Source of the DNA: Schistocephalus solidus
Lineage: Eukaryota; Platyhelminthes; Cestoda; Diphyllobothriidea; Diphyllobothriidae
Length of the DNA: 64,000 bases
Direction: 5' to 3'
NCBI GenBank assembly: GCA_017591395.1
Contig: WEDG01002890.1
Coordinates: 1 to 64,000, forward strand
Positions 20,340 through 31,645 of this stretch are shown here, in pieces (position 1 is the stretch's first letter; the number at the start of each line of letters is the position of its first letter). The notes beneath the pieces are model-generated. The model ran no database searches. It was not told the origin of the DNA and saw only the letters and a list, made by a program, of their open reading frames with translations. Made by a program: the position numbers and the translations under genes.

Positions 20340-21180
20340 GACTGCATACATGGGTTGAACTGTGACATCACCATCTTTGCTGACGGCATAAAGTTTGGAA
20401 GGTCATCCAGAAAGAATCTGATGAAGCCAGTCTACAGATAAACTGGCATCGACTCGAGGAATGGTTGAACCACTGGCTCCTGGCAGTCAATGCTATCAAA
20501 TGCAATATTCTGCTAATCGGTAGAACCAGCACCATACACCGGAGAATGAACTATCTGAATCAAACTACGCTGACAGAGTTAGAGTCTCAAAAAGATCTAG
20601 GAACATGGATCATGCCCTCACCGAAGCCATCTATCCATTGTTCAAAAGTAGCAAAATCCACGTTTGCAACGTTCAACGAAGTGTGCTTTAATAAAGTCTT
20701 CGGGATGTTCGTGCGTCCACAAATGGAATTCGACACTAAAGCCAGGATACCGTGGTTTTTCAAAGGCCACTGCACCCTTGAGAAGGTCCAATGACGTGCG
20801 ACCAAGCTTTTTCGAGATCAAGGCTACCTGCCTTATGAGACATGATTGTCCAACCTTGATCTGTTTCCTTTGAACTATAGACAGCTACACGGCGACCTAA
20901 TACAATCTTTTCTGGTGATGTAGGGTCAGGATTGTTGCCTTGCATCCGGCGACTTCTTTTTGTTGGCCACTACTTCGAGAGGACTTCCTCTCAAACTACG
21001 TGTGACACGGGCAAGACTGGACGCAAGAAGGTTTTTCTCCTCATAAAAAAACTAATAAAGGCCTGGAATTCGCACATCAGCATGTCTCCATCCGTTGACA
21101 CTTGTAAGCAGAAGTTTGACCAGTACAGCCATATGTACCACCACGACATCAGAAACTAAAACATTTCCCCAAAGCCATCC
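20336..21180 (+). mobile_element. CR1-like RT C-terminal half, degenerate
   Basis: On the plus strand, 20,340-20,400 reads CDITIFADGIKF (the FADD box with the second Asp replaced by Gly). The frame starting at 20,465 reads LNHWLLAVNAIKCNILLIG, then LESQKDLGTWIMPSPKPS and GMFVRPQMEFDTKAR. From 20,790 shifted frames give RDQGYLPYET, FPLNYRQLHGDLIQSF and a final WNSHISMSPSVDTCKQKFD-like C-terminus. These are successive thumb and C-terminal blocks of a CR1-like LINE. The first about 130 bp is also present inverted at 17.53-17.65 kb. Confidence 0.72.
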
Positions 21181-21899
21181 CCAATCAAAAAGTCAATGGT
21201 ATAGAACATAATACTCCCTATTTTGAGTAATATTCATTTATAATTGTTTCACCCGAGGCCCTGCGGCGTGACGTACACATAACCATTTGTCCAACGTGCG
21301 TTATTTGTCGTCGTTTATAATTTGTCCTGCAATTGTAACCAATAGGGAGTTAAAAGGAATCACCTCCCTTTCCCATAATAAAACTGAATAGAACTCAATG
21401 TTCTTTTTTTCCTACCTAACACACAATTTTCTTTGAATTGAAATAAAAAATTGTAGAAAAATGTTGACAGCGCTTGGTTAGAGGAACGAAATTGAATATA
21501 TTTTGAATACATGAAACAAGAATACTTGAAAACCTCATGAACTTACCGGACAACCTAATAGTTTTAGACGACCGCCTCTCCTTCGGTGTCGTTTCTTACC
21601 GTTCTCAGTCTGGGCTGCAAATAGCGTACATATAAGTTGTTCTCTACTGGGACACACTTTGTTCTAGTCAAACTCTACGATGTTTGTATACATACGCGAG
21701 TCGGTTGTTAGTAGGTGCGCCTCTGCACTCCGCCTAGTGTTGCCTGTTTAGCAAGTTTGGTGATTTTGGTTGGGTTGCATAATTTAACTGATTTTTTATG
21801 CTGGAGACCTGCTGGCTCTACCAGGAAATCATTTTATGCGCATCCGTTCTACTCTATTTTTTCACACCTACCCACGCACACGATGACACGAAAGTTCGA
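21181..21899. other. Unassigned
   Basis: AT-rich, with no recognised repeat. The plus-strand ORF 21715-21975 runs into the family-4 repeat and is not credited. Confidence 0.35.
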
Positions 21900-22170
21900 A
21901 AGTAAAGTCCTACGAGGTCCACCGTGTGCCGCAGAGAAGTGTGGGTGCGAGGACGGTGACTTGCGTGTGTGTTAGTTTAGAGCGATAGCGGACTTTCACC
22001 GCAATTACCGCACTCTCTATCTTTTCTCCCGCCACCCTGGGTCCAGCGTCATGATGAAATTAAAAAAGAGCCGGCGGAATCGAGTGTGGATTACATGTGC
22101 GGCGTAATTAAACTTGCGCGTAGGTGTGCCACCACATCTTCCCACTTCTGTGGCGTTTGTTATTGTTGTT
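21900..22170 (+). repeat. Family-4 repeat, partial copy
   Basis: GAGGTCCACCGTGTGCCGCA, then GACGGTGACTTGCGTGTG and TACCGCACTCTCTATCTTTT follow the order seen at 23.27, 39.42 and 56.82 kb. The second half is diverged. Confidence 0.65.
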
Positions 22171-22506
22171 AATCCAAAGTAAGACCTATCTGATCTCTGT
22201 GTCGATCCAATGCATCTACCACACGGCCCACATAGGGGCCATATATACAACATTACATTCAAAATTAGGGACGTACGTGGGTGGCTGGTTTTTGCGGCTG
22301 GATCTACGCCTACGCGTGTCTAACGTTTGTTAGTCAGAGCACGCACACGAATCCATCTTCCAAAGCGGAGTTGAGATCTCTTATCGAGGAGATTGCCCCC
22401 ACAGGCCGCATATATATAGGTCTTGGGGTTAACTCCCAAGCCCCACCAGCAGCCGTAAGGCAGCTAAGTATATAGGCAGAATAACATGACCGACAAAGAC
22501 AAGGGA

Positions 22507-22551
22507 GACTGGAATGGCCATTTCTGGCATATTAGCCGTCATCAGCCAGTC
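22507..22551 (-). ncRNA. Hammerhead-like motif, array unit 1
   Basis: GACTGG pairs perfectly with CCAGTC (the 5.4-kb copy has a G.T here, so the pairing is kept while the base changes). CTGATGA and GAAA are intact. Stem II is GGCT/TGCC with one mismatch. Confidence 0.5.
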
Positions 22552-22815
22552 ATGCCCAAACCCAGGCGCTGCGGCGCCCGAGCCTTGAACTCGCGACCTT
22601 GTTGGGCAGAAGTCCAACGCTCTACTCACTGCGCCACGAGATCCTTGTCTTGCCAGTTTCGATCGGGAATAATAACAATAGTAGTGGGGCGCTCACCGAT
22701 CGCTTACAGGACTTACTCGTCCCGTTGTGCCTTTGGGCTAACTCTCAAGCCCCGCCAGCAGCCGTAAGGCAGCTAAGTATATAGGCAGAATAACATGACC
22801 GACAAAGACAAGGGA

Positions 22816-22860
22816 GACTGGAATTGCCATTTCTGGCTTATGAGCCGTCATCAGCCAGCC
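22816..22860 (-). ncRNA. Hammerhead-like motif, array unit 2
   Basis: Stem I is GGCTGG/CCAGTC (one G.T). CTGATGA, GGCT-CATA-AGCC and GAAA are present; stem III A-T, T-A now encloses GGCA. Confidence 0.52.
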
Positions 22861-23124
22861 ATAGTCAACCCCAGGCGCTGCGGCGCCCGAGCCTCGAACG
22901 CGCGACCTTGTTGTGCAGAAATCCAACGCTCTACTCACGGCGCCACGAGATCCTTGTCTTGCCAGTTTCGATCGGGAATAATAACAATAGTAGTGGGGCA
23001 CTCACCGATCGCTTACAGGACTTACTCGTCCCGTTGTGCCTTTGGGCTAACTCTCAAGCCCCGCCAGCAGCCGTAAGGCAGCTACGTATATAGGCAGAAT
23101 AACATGACCGACAAAGACAAGGGA

Positions 23125-23169
23125 GACTGGAATGGCCATTTCTGGCTTATTAGCCGTCATCAGCCAGTC
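23125..23169 (-). ncRNA. Hammerhead-like motif, array unit 3
   Basis: GACTGG/CCAGTC stem I, CTGATGA, GGCT-AATA-AGCC, GAAA and stem III around GGCC are all intact, apart from the family-wide C.A pair at the base of stem II. The unit is truncated shortly beyond this on the tRNA side. Confidence 0.52.
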
Positions 23170-23254
23170 ATACCCTACCCCAGGCGCTGCGGCGCCTAAG
23201 TCTCGAAGTCCAACGCTCTACCCACTGCTATGAAATCTGGTGAAAAAAGGGTTT

Positions 23255-24000
23255 GACATTTTGACCGTCGATTTCGATGAGGTCCACCGTATGCTCCACG
23301 TCAGGTGTCGCAGGGACGATGAATTGCGCGTGAATTAGTTTTAAATGATAGTAGCCTTGCGCTGCAGCTACCGCACTCCTTTCTTCTCCCCCACCTGAGC
23401 CTTTGTCAAGACAGAGTCAAGAAGACCGGAGATGGGAGAGGGCGCAAGTGACTCGCGCGGCCGGAGCCGCCCCTGGTTGTACCACTAAACCTGACTGAGA
23501 TCCCACGGAGTGGGAGTGCCATCAATGCCACATTAAGAAGGAGCCATTGCGGCCTGACTCTCAGTCCGCCAGTCTGCCACTCCACACAAAACACACATTG
23601 GGCTGACCACACGGTCCGAGTTATCCCGTCAGTTCGCAGCCTTCCAAGCCACGGCTTTTAGCGCATCATGATAGTTGCAATCGCCTCAGATTGTTTATAG
23701 TGAGGAAAATGCGCTGAGCTGTTGACCTCACTCTCTCCCCCACCACCACAATCCGACCACCATCCGAGCCAGTCAGTTGTCTGAGGTGGGAGTGGGCGCA
23801 TTGGCAGACAGGTTGGCGTACCACAACACGACCTTGGCCCCATAACGCACACAAAAGCAGGGGCTATGGAGGAGCTATCACCATCTGACTCCCAGTCCAC
23901 TGGTCAGCCACTCGACACACTCAGCACATACATTGGGTCGACGTTGTGGTCTGGTGTAAGCGTTTGATTGGCAGCCTTCCAAGCCACGGTTTCTAGGAGA
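23255..24000 (+). repeat. Family-4 repeat, two tandem units
   Basis: Unit 1 starts GACCGTCGATTTCGATGAGG, GTCCACCGTATGCTCCACG and ends GCAGCCTTCCAAGCCACGG at about 23,655. Unit 2 ends with the same word at about 23,990, about 335 bp later. Shared blocks include AAGAAGACCGGAGATGGGAG and GGGAGTGCCATCAATGCCAC. No tRNA-like promoter is obvious. ORFs on the minus strand (23,406-23,900) are repeat shadows. Confidence 0.75.
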
Positions 24001-24051
24001 CCATGATTTTATTAGGTACATTATGATTATTCTGAGGGTATTGTCTATTTA

Positions 24052-25299
24052 TTAGTGTAGATGGTTTGCGCTGATGTGGCTTAGCCTCCGGTGGTTGACC
24101 GCAGGTCGTCGTGGAGGCGCATGTGTCCTAATAGGCCCATGTGGTGTGAGGGCAGTGGAGGCGGGTGCGGCGACTGTATGTTGGAGCCCCAGGCACTGGT
24201 TAACCAGCCTCCGTGCGATGGATTCGCAGGTGACCGACCAGGCCGATGCGTGAGTTGAAGTTGCGGGTGCATTGGGGGTAGGAGAAATCGGTAGAGGCTG
24301 GTGGATGTCATTTATTGCAGTGGAGGTGGCAGTTGCGGTAAGAATGGCAGGAGCGGAGGGTGTGCATGATGTATCGGTGTTGTCGGCATTGTGATGAATT
24401 CCGCTGTCATGGATGCGCATGTGACCGAATAAGCTTATGCGATGAGTGAATGCGCGAGGACAGTGAGGAAAGTGGAGGCAACGATCTCTGCTGTGTGTTG
24501 GTGCTCCAGGCACTGGTTACCCAGTTTCTGTACGATGGATTCGCAAGTGACCGACCAGGCCGATGCGTGAGGTGAATTTGCGGTCGCATTGAGGACAGTT
24601 TAGGAGAGAGTCCCCATAGCCGATTGTGGTGATGGTGGTAGTGAGGGTGGAGGCCGGGTGGTTGCGCTGGTGGGGGGTAACAGGCAATGAGTAGAGGGAT
24701 GTGGTCTCTATGATGGTGGGAGTAATGGAATTGATGCCAGGAGTGAGGGTGGGGGAGTCTGAAGGAGGGTTGGCAGAATTTGACGTAGACATTTGAATCG
24801 TCTGATTGTTGGTGCATTGCGTCATAAGATGTCCAACCAGGCCGATACTCGCGCGGAAGATGCGTTGACAGCGTGGGCATGTTGTCAGGGCCTGGACATC
24901 GACGATGTTGGTCCGGGGCGCTGGTAACTTTCGTGCCGCTCTTTTGGCCTTGGCGGTGGCGATCCGGTTGGCCTCATAGATTACTGAACCAGTCTTCACG
25001 GATCTTCTCCATGCCGGTCTATCCTGGGTAAGGTCCTCGCAGGTCATCGGGTTGATTTGCAGTTGCTTCAGCGATTTCTTCAAAGTGTCCTTGTAGCGTC
25101 GTTTTTGACCTCCCTGCCGGCGAGAACCCGTAGCGACATCACTGTAGAAAATTCGTTTGGGTAGTCGCTCGTCGTCCATTCTTACCAGGTGGCCACTCCA
25201 TCGCAGTTGCACTTGCCTCAGCACGGCATGGATGCTGAGGATTCCGGTCCACTCCAGGACTTCCGTGTCCGGGATCCTGTCTTTCCATCTCAGCTTCAT
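24052..25299 (-). pseudogene. RTE-like C-terminal tail with C2H2 zinc fingers
   Basis: 25,000-25,299 is the post-RT region ([51 protein letters not shown]). It is followed by fingers: [18 protein letters not shown], ending in MTQC (C2HC-like); [20 protein letters not shown] ending in His (C-x2-C-x12-H-x3-H); and after a stop at 24,517 a third finger FPHCPRAFTHRISLFGHMRI whose first Cys is replaced by Phe. A last HMGLLGHMRLHDD fragment lies in another frame near 24,110. Thr/Pro/Ser-rich linkers separate them. The fingers probably bind nucleic acid for the element. Confidence 0.8.
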
Positions 25300-25533
25300 T
25301 ATTCTGCGGAGGCAGCTGAGATGAAAGTGATTTTGCTTCCTGGCTTGGTTCGTTTAGACGGTCCAGGTCTTCGCTCCATAAAGGAGTGTTGTCAAGTCAA
25401 CGGTCTTGTACATCTTCAGTTTGGTGTTCAGTTGAATACCGTGGCTATTCCGCACGGAGGCCTAGAGCCGGCCGAAGGCCTGACAACCTTTGGAGATCCG
25501 TTGGGCAACCTCGTCATCGATTCTTGTGTTGCG

Positions 25534-26698
25534 TTACAGCGTGCTTCCTAGATAAGCGAAGTTTTCCACGTTTTTGAGTTGAGCACCGTTGACATTGATT
25601 CGGGGAGCATTGTATTCCGCGCTGGGTGGCGGCTGGTGCATGAAAACCGTTTTGGCTGTACTGATTGCTAATCCAAAATCGACGCAGCCTGCGGCGAAGA
25701 GGTCCATGCTCCTTTGCATGTCCTCCTCCGTCACGGTGTTAAGGGCGCAGTCGTCCGCGAAAAGCAAGTCATGGACTGTAGTCGTAGACACACGCGTTGA
25801 AGCCTGCATACGCCGACTGTTGAAAAGGTGCCCGTCAACTCGGTAGGCGATGCGGATCCCAGGCTGCTCATCACGGTAGGCGTCCATCAGCATAGCCGAG
25901 AACATGAGACTGAATACGGTGGGAGCCAATTCGCAGCCCTGCTTCACTCCGTCGGTCACTGCGAATGCTTCGGATACCGTCCCGTTGTCAGTGACGCGCG
26001 CCGTCATCCCTCACATGAAGCTGACGCACCATGTTCGTGAACCGCTCAGGACAGCTGAATTTCTGCATGACTTTCCACAGTCCGTCACGATTCACCGTGT
26101 CAAAGGCTTTCGTTAGATCCACGAAGGTAGTGTATAGGTGAGTTCGCATCTCCTGACACTTCTCTTGTAGCTGGCGGGTGGCAAAGATCATATCGGTTGT
26201 TCCGCGGTGTCGGCGGAAGCCACATTGGCTTTCCGGGAGCAGGCCCTGCTCTAGGTGACCATTCAGACGATTGAGAAGAAACGGGCGAAGATCTTCCCGG
26301 CGATGTTGAGGCAACGAGATGCCTCTGTGATTATCACAGAGTTGCCGGTTCCCCTTCCGTTTGTAGAGATGGACGATGGTCGCGTCTTTGAAATCCTGAA
26401 GAACTTGTCCTTGGCGCCACATCTCCTGGAAGAGTGTTTTGAGTTCTGCCATCAGCCGGGGCGCACCGTGCTTGGAGACTTCTTGTGGGATTGCGTCGGA
26501 TCCCGGTGCTTTACCGCTGGAAATCTGCTGCACGGCCCGGATGGTTTCTCGTAGGGAAGGCGGCAGATCCAGGTCATTGTTCGTGTCAACTTGAGGGAGC
26601 CGGTCAATGGCAGCATAGGAGATGGCTGATGAGCAATTAAGGACACCTCTGAAGTGCTCGGCCCAGCGCTTCAGAATTTGTGAATTCTCTGTCAGCAT
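25534..26698 (-). pseudogene. RTE-like reverse transcriptase domain
   Basis: 25,988-26,698 contains SSGKAPGSDAIPQEV (domain 0/1), WRQGQVLQDFKDATIVHLYKR, the NHRGISL block, QCGFRRHRGTTDMIFA and FVDLTKAFDTVNRDGLW with the first catalytic Asp. The 25,534-26,007 frame continues GVKQGCELAPTVFSLMF and DLLFADDCAL (FADD box at about 25,742-25,771), then NVENFAYLGSTL. The two frames overlap by about 20 bp and need a one-base shift to join. Catalytic Asp residues are all retained. Confidence 0.88.
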
Positions 26699-27295
26699 TG
26701 TTGTGCCGTTAGAGCTGAGCAGCGGTGCGGTCCCCTTGATACCCGGGCCGTAGATGGCCTTGATGGGTTGGAAAAGTTTTTCATTTCATTGCGGTCCGCA
26801 TACCCCTGCATTTCCTCAGCCTTTCGGATCATCCAGGCATCCTGCATCTCCCGCAGCCGTTGCTGTACAAGGCACCGGCATCTGTAGAAGGCTGCTTTGG
26901 TGGCGGCAGTCCGAAGGTCTATGTAGGCTTTGTGTAGTCCATTCTTTTCCGCGAGTAAGTTTGCTGATGTCGGCATCATTGTCGTCAAAAACGTCCTGGT
27001 GTTTACGGCGTGCGCGTCCGAGGACTTCGAGGGCGGTGAACTGGATGACGTTTCACCGTGGAAACCATCGTGCCTCCACGGTAGAATTATCATCTGGAGC
27101 ATGCAGGTCCTCCAGTTTATCGGTTATTTGGTTGCTGAAATCAAAACAGTGAGCAGGCAGATTTAACAAAAAGAGTATTTATCATACCTGGCCTTTGCTT
27201 ACCTTTGGGCCTTCGTCGGGGTTGCAGTCAGAGCCACATTTGGGAGATGATGAGGTGGGGATCTGTTCAGCCATCGGCATCGCGGATCGCCTTGG

Positions 27296-28075
27296 TTACC
27301 AGCAGGTCCTGTCGATCTCGGCTCCGGCGAAAACATAGTCCAGCAGATGCCAGTGCCGCGACCTAGGGTGCATCCACGTGGCCTTCTCCCGCGTCGGAAG
27401 GCGGAAGAAGGTGTTGGTCAGCAGGAGACGGTGTTCCGCACACGTGCTTAGAAGAAGGAGGCCGTTATCGTTACAGCTACCAAGACTGTGGGGACCCAGC
27501 ACTCCCTGCCAGGCAGCGTGGTCCGTCCCGACGCGAGCGTTGAAGTCACCAAGGACAATTAACTTGTCCTCTTTCGACACAATCGCCAACAGGGCGTGCA
27601 GTTCCTCGTAGAATTTGTCCTTCGCCGCATCAGTGCTCGTCATTGGAGGAGCGTAGGCGCTGATGATGGTGGCGAACTGGTCTCCCCGAAAAGGCAGGCG
27701 GAGGCTCATCAGGCGATCATTGATACCCTGCGGCAGACAGGGCAGACGTCCCACGATGTCGTTCCGGATGGCAAAGGCAACACCAGCGTCGCGTCGCTCT
27801 GCCTTTGGCCGGCCGCTCCAGAGGAAGGTGTAGCCAGCACCCACCTCCTCCAGCTGACCCTGCTCAGAGAATCGGGTCTCGCTGAGAGCAGCAGTGTCCA
27901 CCTTGTAGCGCGCCAGTTCCCACGTGACTAGCGCCGTCCTCCGTTCCGGCCGGTTGCTCCTAGGAGTGTCTAAAATGGAACGAACATTCCAGACTGCTAG
28001 TGTAAGTGAACTCACTTGAGCAGCCTGGAGGGTATGGCAAGGGGGATGGGGAAAAAAAGAAAAAAGGGTTTTCCT
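27296..28075 (-). pseudogene. RTE-like endonuclease domain
   Basis: Apurinic-endonuclease-like fold motifs are visible: [11 protein letters not shown] near the start (the conserved Asn), LSETRF (catalytic Glu), [41 protein letters not shown] (GDFN catalytic block) and [11 protein letters not shown] near the end. The frame breaks shortly after, at 27,296, just past the last motif, by a TAG stop. The upstream [15 protein letters not shown] reads through a C/T-rich stretch and the true start is unclear; the ATG shown at 28,079-28,081 may not be authentic. Confidence 0.85.
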
Positions 28076-28081
28076 GGTCAA

Positions 28082-29555
28082 TCACTACCAACAAAGGAAA
28101 TGAGTTCTAAGAGTCCAGGTTCCTCCATCAGTACCAGATCAAGATCGGTTCAGACAGTAAGTACTCATTTGCGTTTAGTGAAATTTTGAAGGTGTGCTTC
28201 AATTTGATTTTTCTGAATGGCCGTCCCGTCATCTGCAACCTCTACTACCAAAAAATTGGTTTAGTCTACGACAAGCTCAGAAAGTGATACGTGGTATTTT
28301 TTCTTTGAAACCGGACTCTGTTCCTGCAGAACCTTTTCCCCAACACAATATTATCACGTCATTAAGTCGTTGCTAACCAAAAACTTAAACTTAGCCCGAG
28401 GACTTATCTCCCTAGATAGTGATCCAAGTCCCGGAATTGTGGCGGTTTCTTTACCTGTGTTCTGTTAGTTTATGATAAGGCTTGAACTTAGGGTTAAAGT
28501 TTTCTGACTGCTAACTTGGATTTAATCGGTATTTGAGTTTCATGACTTTGCTGCACATTGCCCGGTGTGCGCCAGTGTGCAATTTTTAACACCTTGTTAA
28601 ACGATAAGTAATTCTGTCGCTTCGGAAACGTCCGTTATATATGACAGAGCATGTCATAGCCTCGACGATATTTCCGCTGGTAATCTCTAGGGTGCAAGCG
28701 CATAGGCCTCGACTTATAAACACCTTCGGATAGTCAATGCGAATGAATTGGTGGCGGAGGTATCTGACCTTGCCTGCTTTATCTTCAGGGTTGCTGCAGT
28801 AAGTCCAGAAACGTTAGATGAGTGTTCTCGCACAAATTCCTTTGTTGGCCATTTAAAAACTAAAAAGCTGCGTGATATTCCTCGTAAACCGTTGTCGCAG
28901 GTGCGCCGTTGAGAACTCATCAACGAAGGGCGGCAACTGTTCTTTTTCTGGCTCCCTCAAGAATTGTATATGCGTTAGGATTGATTTGAGCAGATTACGG
29001 ACCTTCTGCAGCATGTGCCTTTTCCAGCTTGTAGTGGAACCTTAAAGGTGTTGCCCAAAATATTACATGTCCTTCAGATTGCGCACTTCCAATCTACGCG
29101 TATCTTTTCTAAATGCCCTCTCAACAGCTGACAGACATGGGTAGGTGTGCTACCCACACCCTCAAAGAACACATTTCCAGTTCACATCAAACGGTATTTT
29201 TTATCGCACTGGGAAACTGGAACGTTCAGTATTTTTCCAGACAACGACGGAAGAAGTACTACAGGTGCTGAAACCATGCCCATTATGTAGTTCTCTCGAA
29301 GTGATCTCACGTTCAACTCCTATTCTTGTGATTAAAACATCACCCAAGGATCAGTATTTCGGTTTGAATTTATGATAAGCATGCTATGCGAGATCCCAAA
29401 GTAATCCCTTTCATTGGTTGATAAGCTCACAAAGTAAGTAAAAATGGGAGGATAAACCAGTGAGCCTTTAAAAATATGTTTTCGGCTGCAGCACATTACT
29501 AAAAAGAATGACAGTAATTCGTTGATGAACGCTCACCAATGGTTAATGGAAATCA
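28082..29555. other. Unassigned
   Basis: No recognised domain or repeat. The minus-strand ORF 28714-28923 and plus-strand ORF 29145-29375 are short and featureless. Confidence 0.35.
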
Positions 29556-29559
29556 CTCG

Positions 29560-29665
29560 TACCGCTCTGCCTTGGGGCTCATTCTTGAGCCCCACCAGCA
29601 GACTGGTAGAAATAAAATGCCGAAAAAGATAAGCAAGATTGGAATGGCCATTTCTGGTTCATCGT
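29560..29665 (-). repeat. SINE-1 3' fragment
   Basis: GGGGCTCATTCTTGAGCCCC, CCACCAGCAGACTGG and GATTGGAATGGCCATTTCTG correspond to the SINE-1 tail and the stem III/GAAA part of the hammerhead-like segment (minus). The CTGATGA half is missing. Confidence 0.65.
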
Positions 29666-30069
29666 TTCAAACGCATCCGTTTTACTCTGATAATGACAAA
29701 TCGCACAGAGTGGGTCTCATCCTTGCTCCAGTCAAGGATCCAAATCAAATTTGGTAAGGTCAGCTAGGATTGATATCTCAGGTATTGGTAGACGTGAGGT
29801 AAAGTCACCGGATACAGCAATCCGCACACTTTTCGGGGCAACTAACTACTATGCGACACTACTAACCCGGCAGCAAATGCAACCCATAACGAAAACACTG
29901 GATAGGGTATTGATAAGGTTGTCAGTCTTCTTTTCTTTATTTAGCCCCATCAATAAAAATCCTAGTAGCACCAGTCTGTATTACTCGCTGACATATGCTT
30001 TGTTCACTGAGTTAGGTCACATATTATGTTCTTGCCCAATGTTCGTTTTAATGCCAGCAGTACTCAGTG

Positions 30070-30560
30070 GCATTTTGACTCTCGTAGACTGTAATGTCCA
30101 CCGTGTGCTCCATGGCATGGTAGAGGCGGAGCCAGTGGGTTTTTCGTGAATTAGTTTATAGTGAAATTAGATTCATGTAGCTGTTATCCCCCTCTCTTTC
30201 CTTCCCGGATCCCCTGAGCCAGGCTTAGTCAAAGCAGAATCGGCATCAAAGAGCCCGTCTACGCGTGCCAAACACACCCAGTCCGCGCGTGATAGGTCTC
30301 ACTTTAACAAAAACATGGGAGCGGTTCTGATCCCATCTGAGTGGGACTGCCATGGAGGCTTCACGTTAAGAAGTCGAAGACGTTGAAACCTGAATCGTCC
30401 TCCTAAGAGGACCCTACTTGTTGGCAGTCTTCCAGGCAAGACTTTCAGTGCGTTCTGATAGATTTAGGCGCGTCGCATTTATTATTGTGTGGATGGATGC
30501 GCACTGACAGGCCGCACTCACTCTCCCTCTTCCTCTGTCTCTCCCTCTGCTCTGTCGTCC
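30070..30560 (+). repeat. Family-4 repeat, diverged copy
   Basis: GTCCACCGTGTGCTCCATGG, then GAATTAGTTTATAGTG, CGTTAAGAAG and GGCAGTCTTCCAGGCAAGAC are in family order, followed by a CT-rich CTCACTCTCCCTCTTCC stretch. Confidence 0.6.
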
Positions 30561-30599
30561 ATTATTCGACTGTCTGAGCCTGTCACTCAGCTGGCTATC

Positions 30600-31330
30600 G
30601 AATTTGGGGCAGTAAATGACAGAATTACACAGGTCCTCATCCGTATGTTACACACAGGCTCTTGTCAAACGTCAGGTAACGCCAAAAACATGCTTCTTTT
30701 TGGGAAGAGAGGCACCTATTATGTGCTTTTGTTGGCTTAATTTGGGTAAGTTTGTGTGTGCGTTTGTTGTGGCAGCTGGTGGGGAAATGCGTGCTAACGA
30801 GATGTGAAATGTGATTATCACCGCATATTTCCGAGGAGTCACATATGGCCAAGTAAGTGTAGGCGATTCCTGAATACACATGGACAGGTTGACATGCTGA
30901 AGTAAATTTGAATAATGATACATGTCAATCGGCAGCGCAAGCTTGCTTTAGAAATTCGCCCTAATCACAACTTCATTTTCAAATTCCGGATAATATTTGG
31001 TTTGCCAGAGGCTGTTTGCATAAAAAAATCTGACCAGTTCCTTAGGACCACTTTTAAACTTTACAAGTAGCTCACTGGAAAACAATGTATCCTATTTTCT
31101 ATTAAAAATACCCTCTTCTTCTTCTTCTTCTTTCTAGAGCAGGACAAAATTCATGAAAAGCACAAGTAAATGTCCCATTTAATTAGGTTCTTAAAAAAGT
31201 GTAGGTCTACCTTCTAAGCTGCTGTTTATCATGGTTGTATCATGGTCTGCCTTTCGAAAAATAATGCTATTTCTTTAAATATATTAACAGTAGGTTATGA
31301 TTGGAGGATTTGGCAAATTTTATTATGTAA
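30600..31330. other. Unassigned, includes (CTT)n
   Basis: Overlapping ORFs at 30,489-30,923 on both strands have no domain. A short CTT triplet run lies near 31,112-31,130. Confidence 0.3.
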
Positions 31331-31339
31331 GTTAACTTA

Positions 31340-31645
31340 GTTTTTGAAAAATTGCGACCTCGGTGAGATTTAAACCCACGACATCAAGGTTCAGACTTTA
31401 GTACTTCCAAACCTCTAGCTAACTGACCTACGAGGCCCCAGCAGGGACCATCAGTTCAATCATAATTGGGTCAAGTTACCCGCCCAGCCTACTGCAACGT
31501 ATGGAATCCGCCAATTCTGATACAGTAAACTAACTACCTAAGCAGGGTTTCCTAAGCAATCAATCTAGAATCTACCAGATGACTACCAAGCACAATTAAT
31601 TAATAGAGGATTTGGCAGATTTTGCAGATTTTAATTAATTATCCA
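31340..31645 (-). repeat. SINE-2 (tRNA-related repeat), minus copy
   Basis: The tRNA-like core on the minus strand, 31,356-31,437, begins GGCCTCGTAGGTCAGTTAGC and ends GTGGGTTTAAATCTCACCGA. The 5'-side body (minus sense) includes CTCTATTAATTAATTGTGCT, GGTAGATTCTAGATTGATTG and ACGTTGCAGTAGGCTGGGCG. This matches the copies at 34.4, 58.9 and 59.2 kb. Confidence 0.75.

Larger units (their letters stand above)
22421..23240 (-). repeat. SINE-1 head-to-tail array, 309-bp period
   Basis: Two full units and a third truncated one are read on the minus strand. Each unit has a tRNA-like head with A box TGGCGCAGTGAGTAGAGC and B box GGTCGCGAGTTCAAGGC (first copy, about 22,583-22,645), GGGCGCCGCAGCGCCTGGG, the hammerhead-like segment, TTGTCTTTGTCGGTCATG, and a tail ending GGCTGCTGGCGGGGCTTGAG. 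The identical word ATGACCGACAAAGAC occurs on the plus strand at 22,486, 22,795 and 23,104, spacing 309 each time. Spacer TTTCGATCGGGAATAATAAC is also repeated. ORFs of 60-93 codons here are repeat-encoded. Confidence 0.9.
24050..28075 (-). mobile_element. RTE-like non-LTR retrotransposon, nearly full length, frameshifted
   Basis: A single minus-strand element of about 4 kb carries, in order, an APE-type endonuclease, a linker, reverse transcriptase and a C-terminal tail with C2H2 zinc fingers. Successive pieces fall in different frames (27,296-28,0xx; 26,692-27,102; 25,988-26,698; 25,534-26,007; 24,517-25,299; 24,052-24,513), so at least four indels or stops interrupt the ORF. Otherwise domain order is complete, making this one of the least decayed elements in the window. 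Such RTE-type elements copy RNA by target-primed reverse transcription. Confidence 0.88.
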
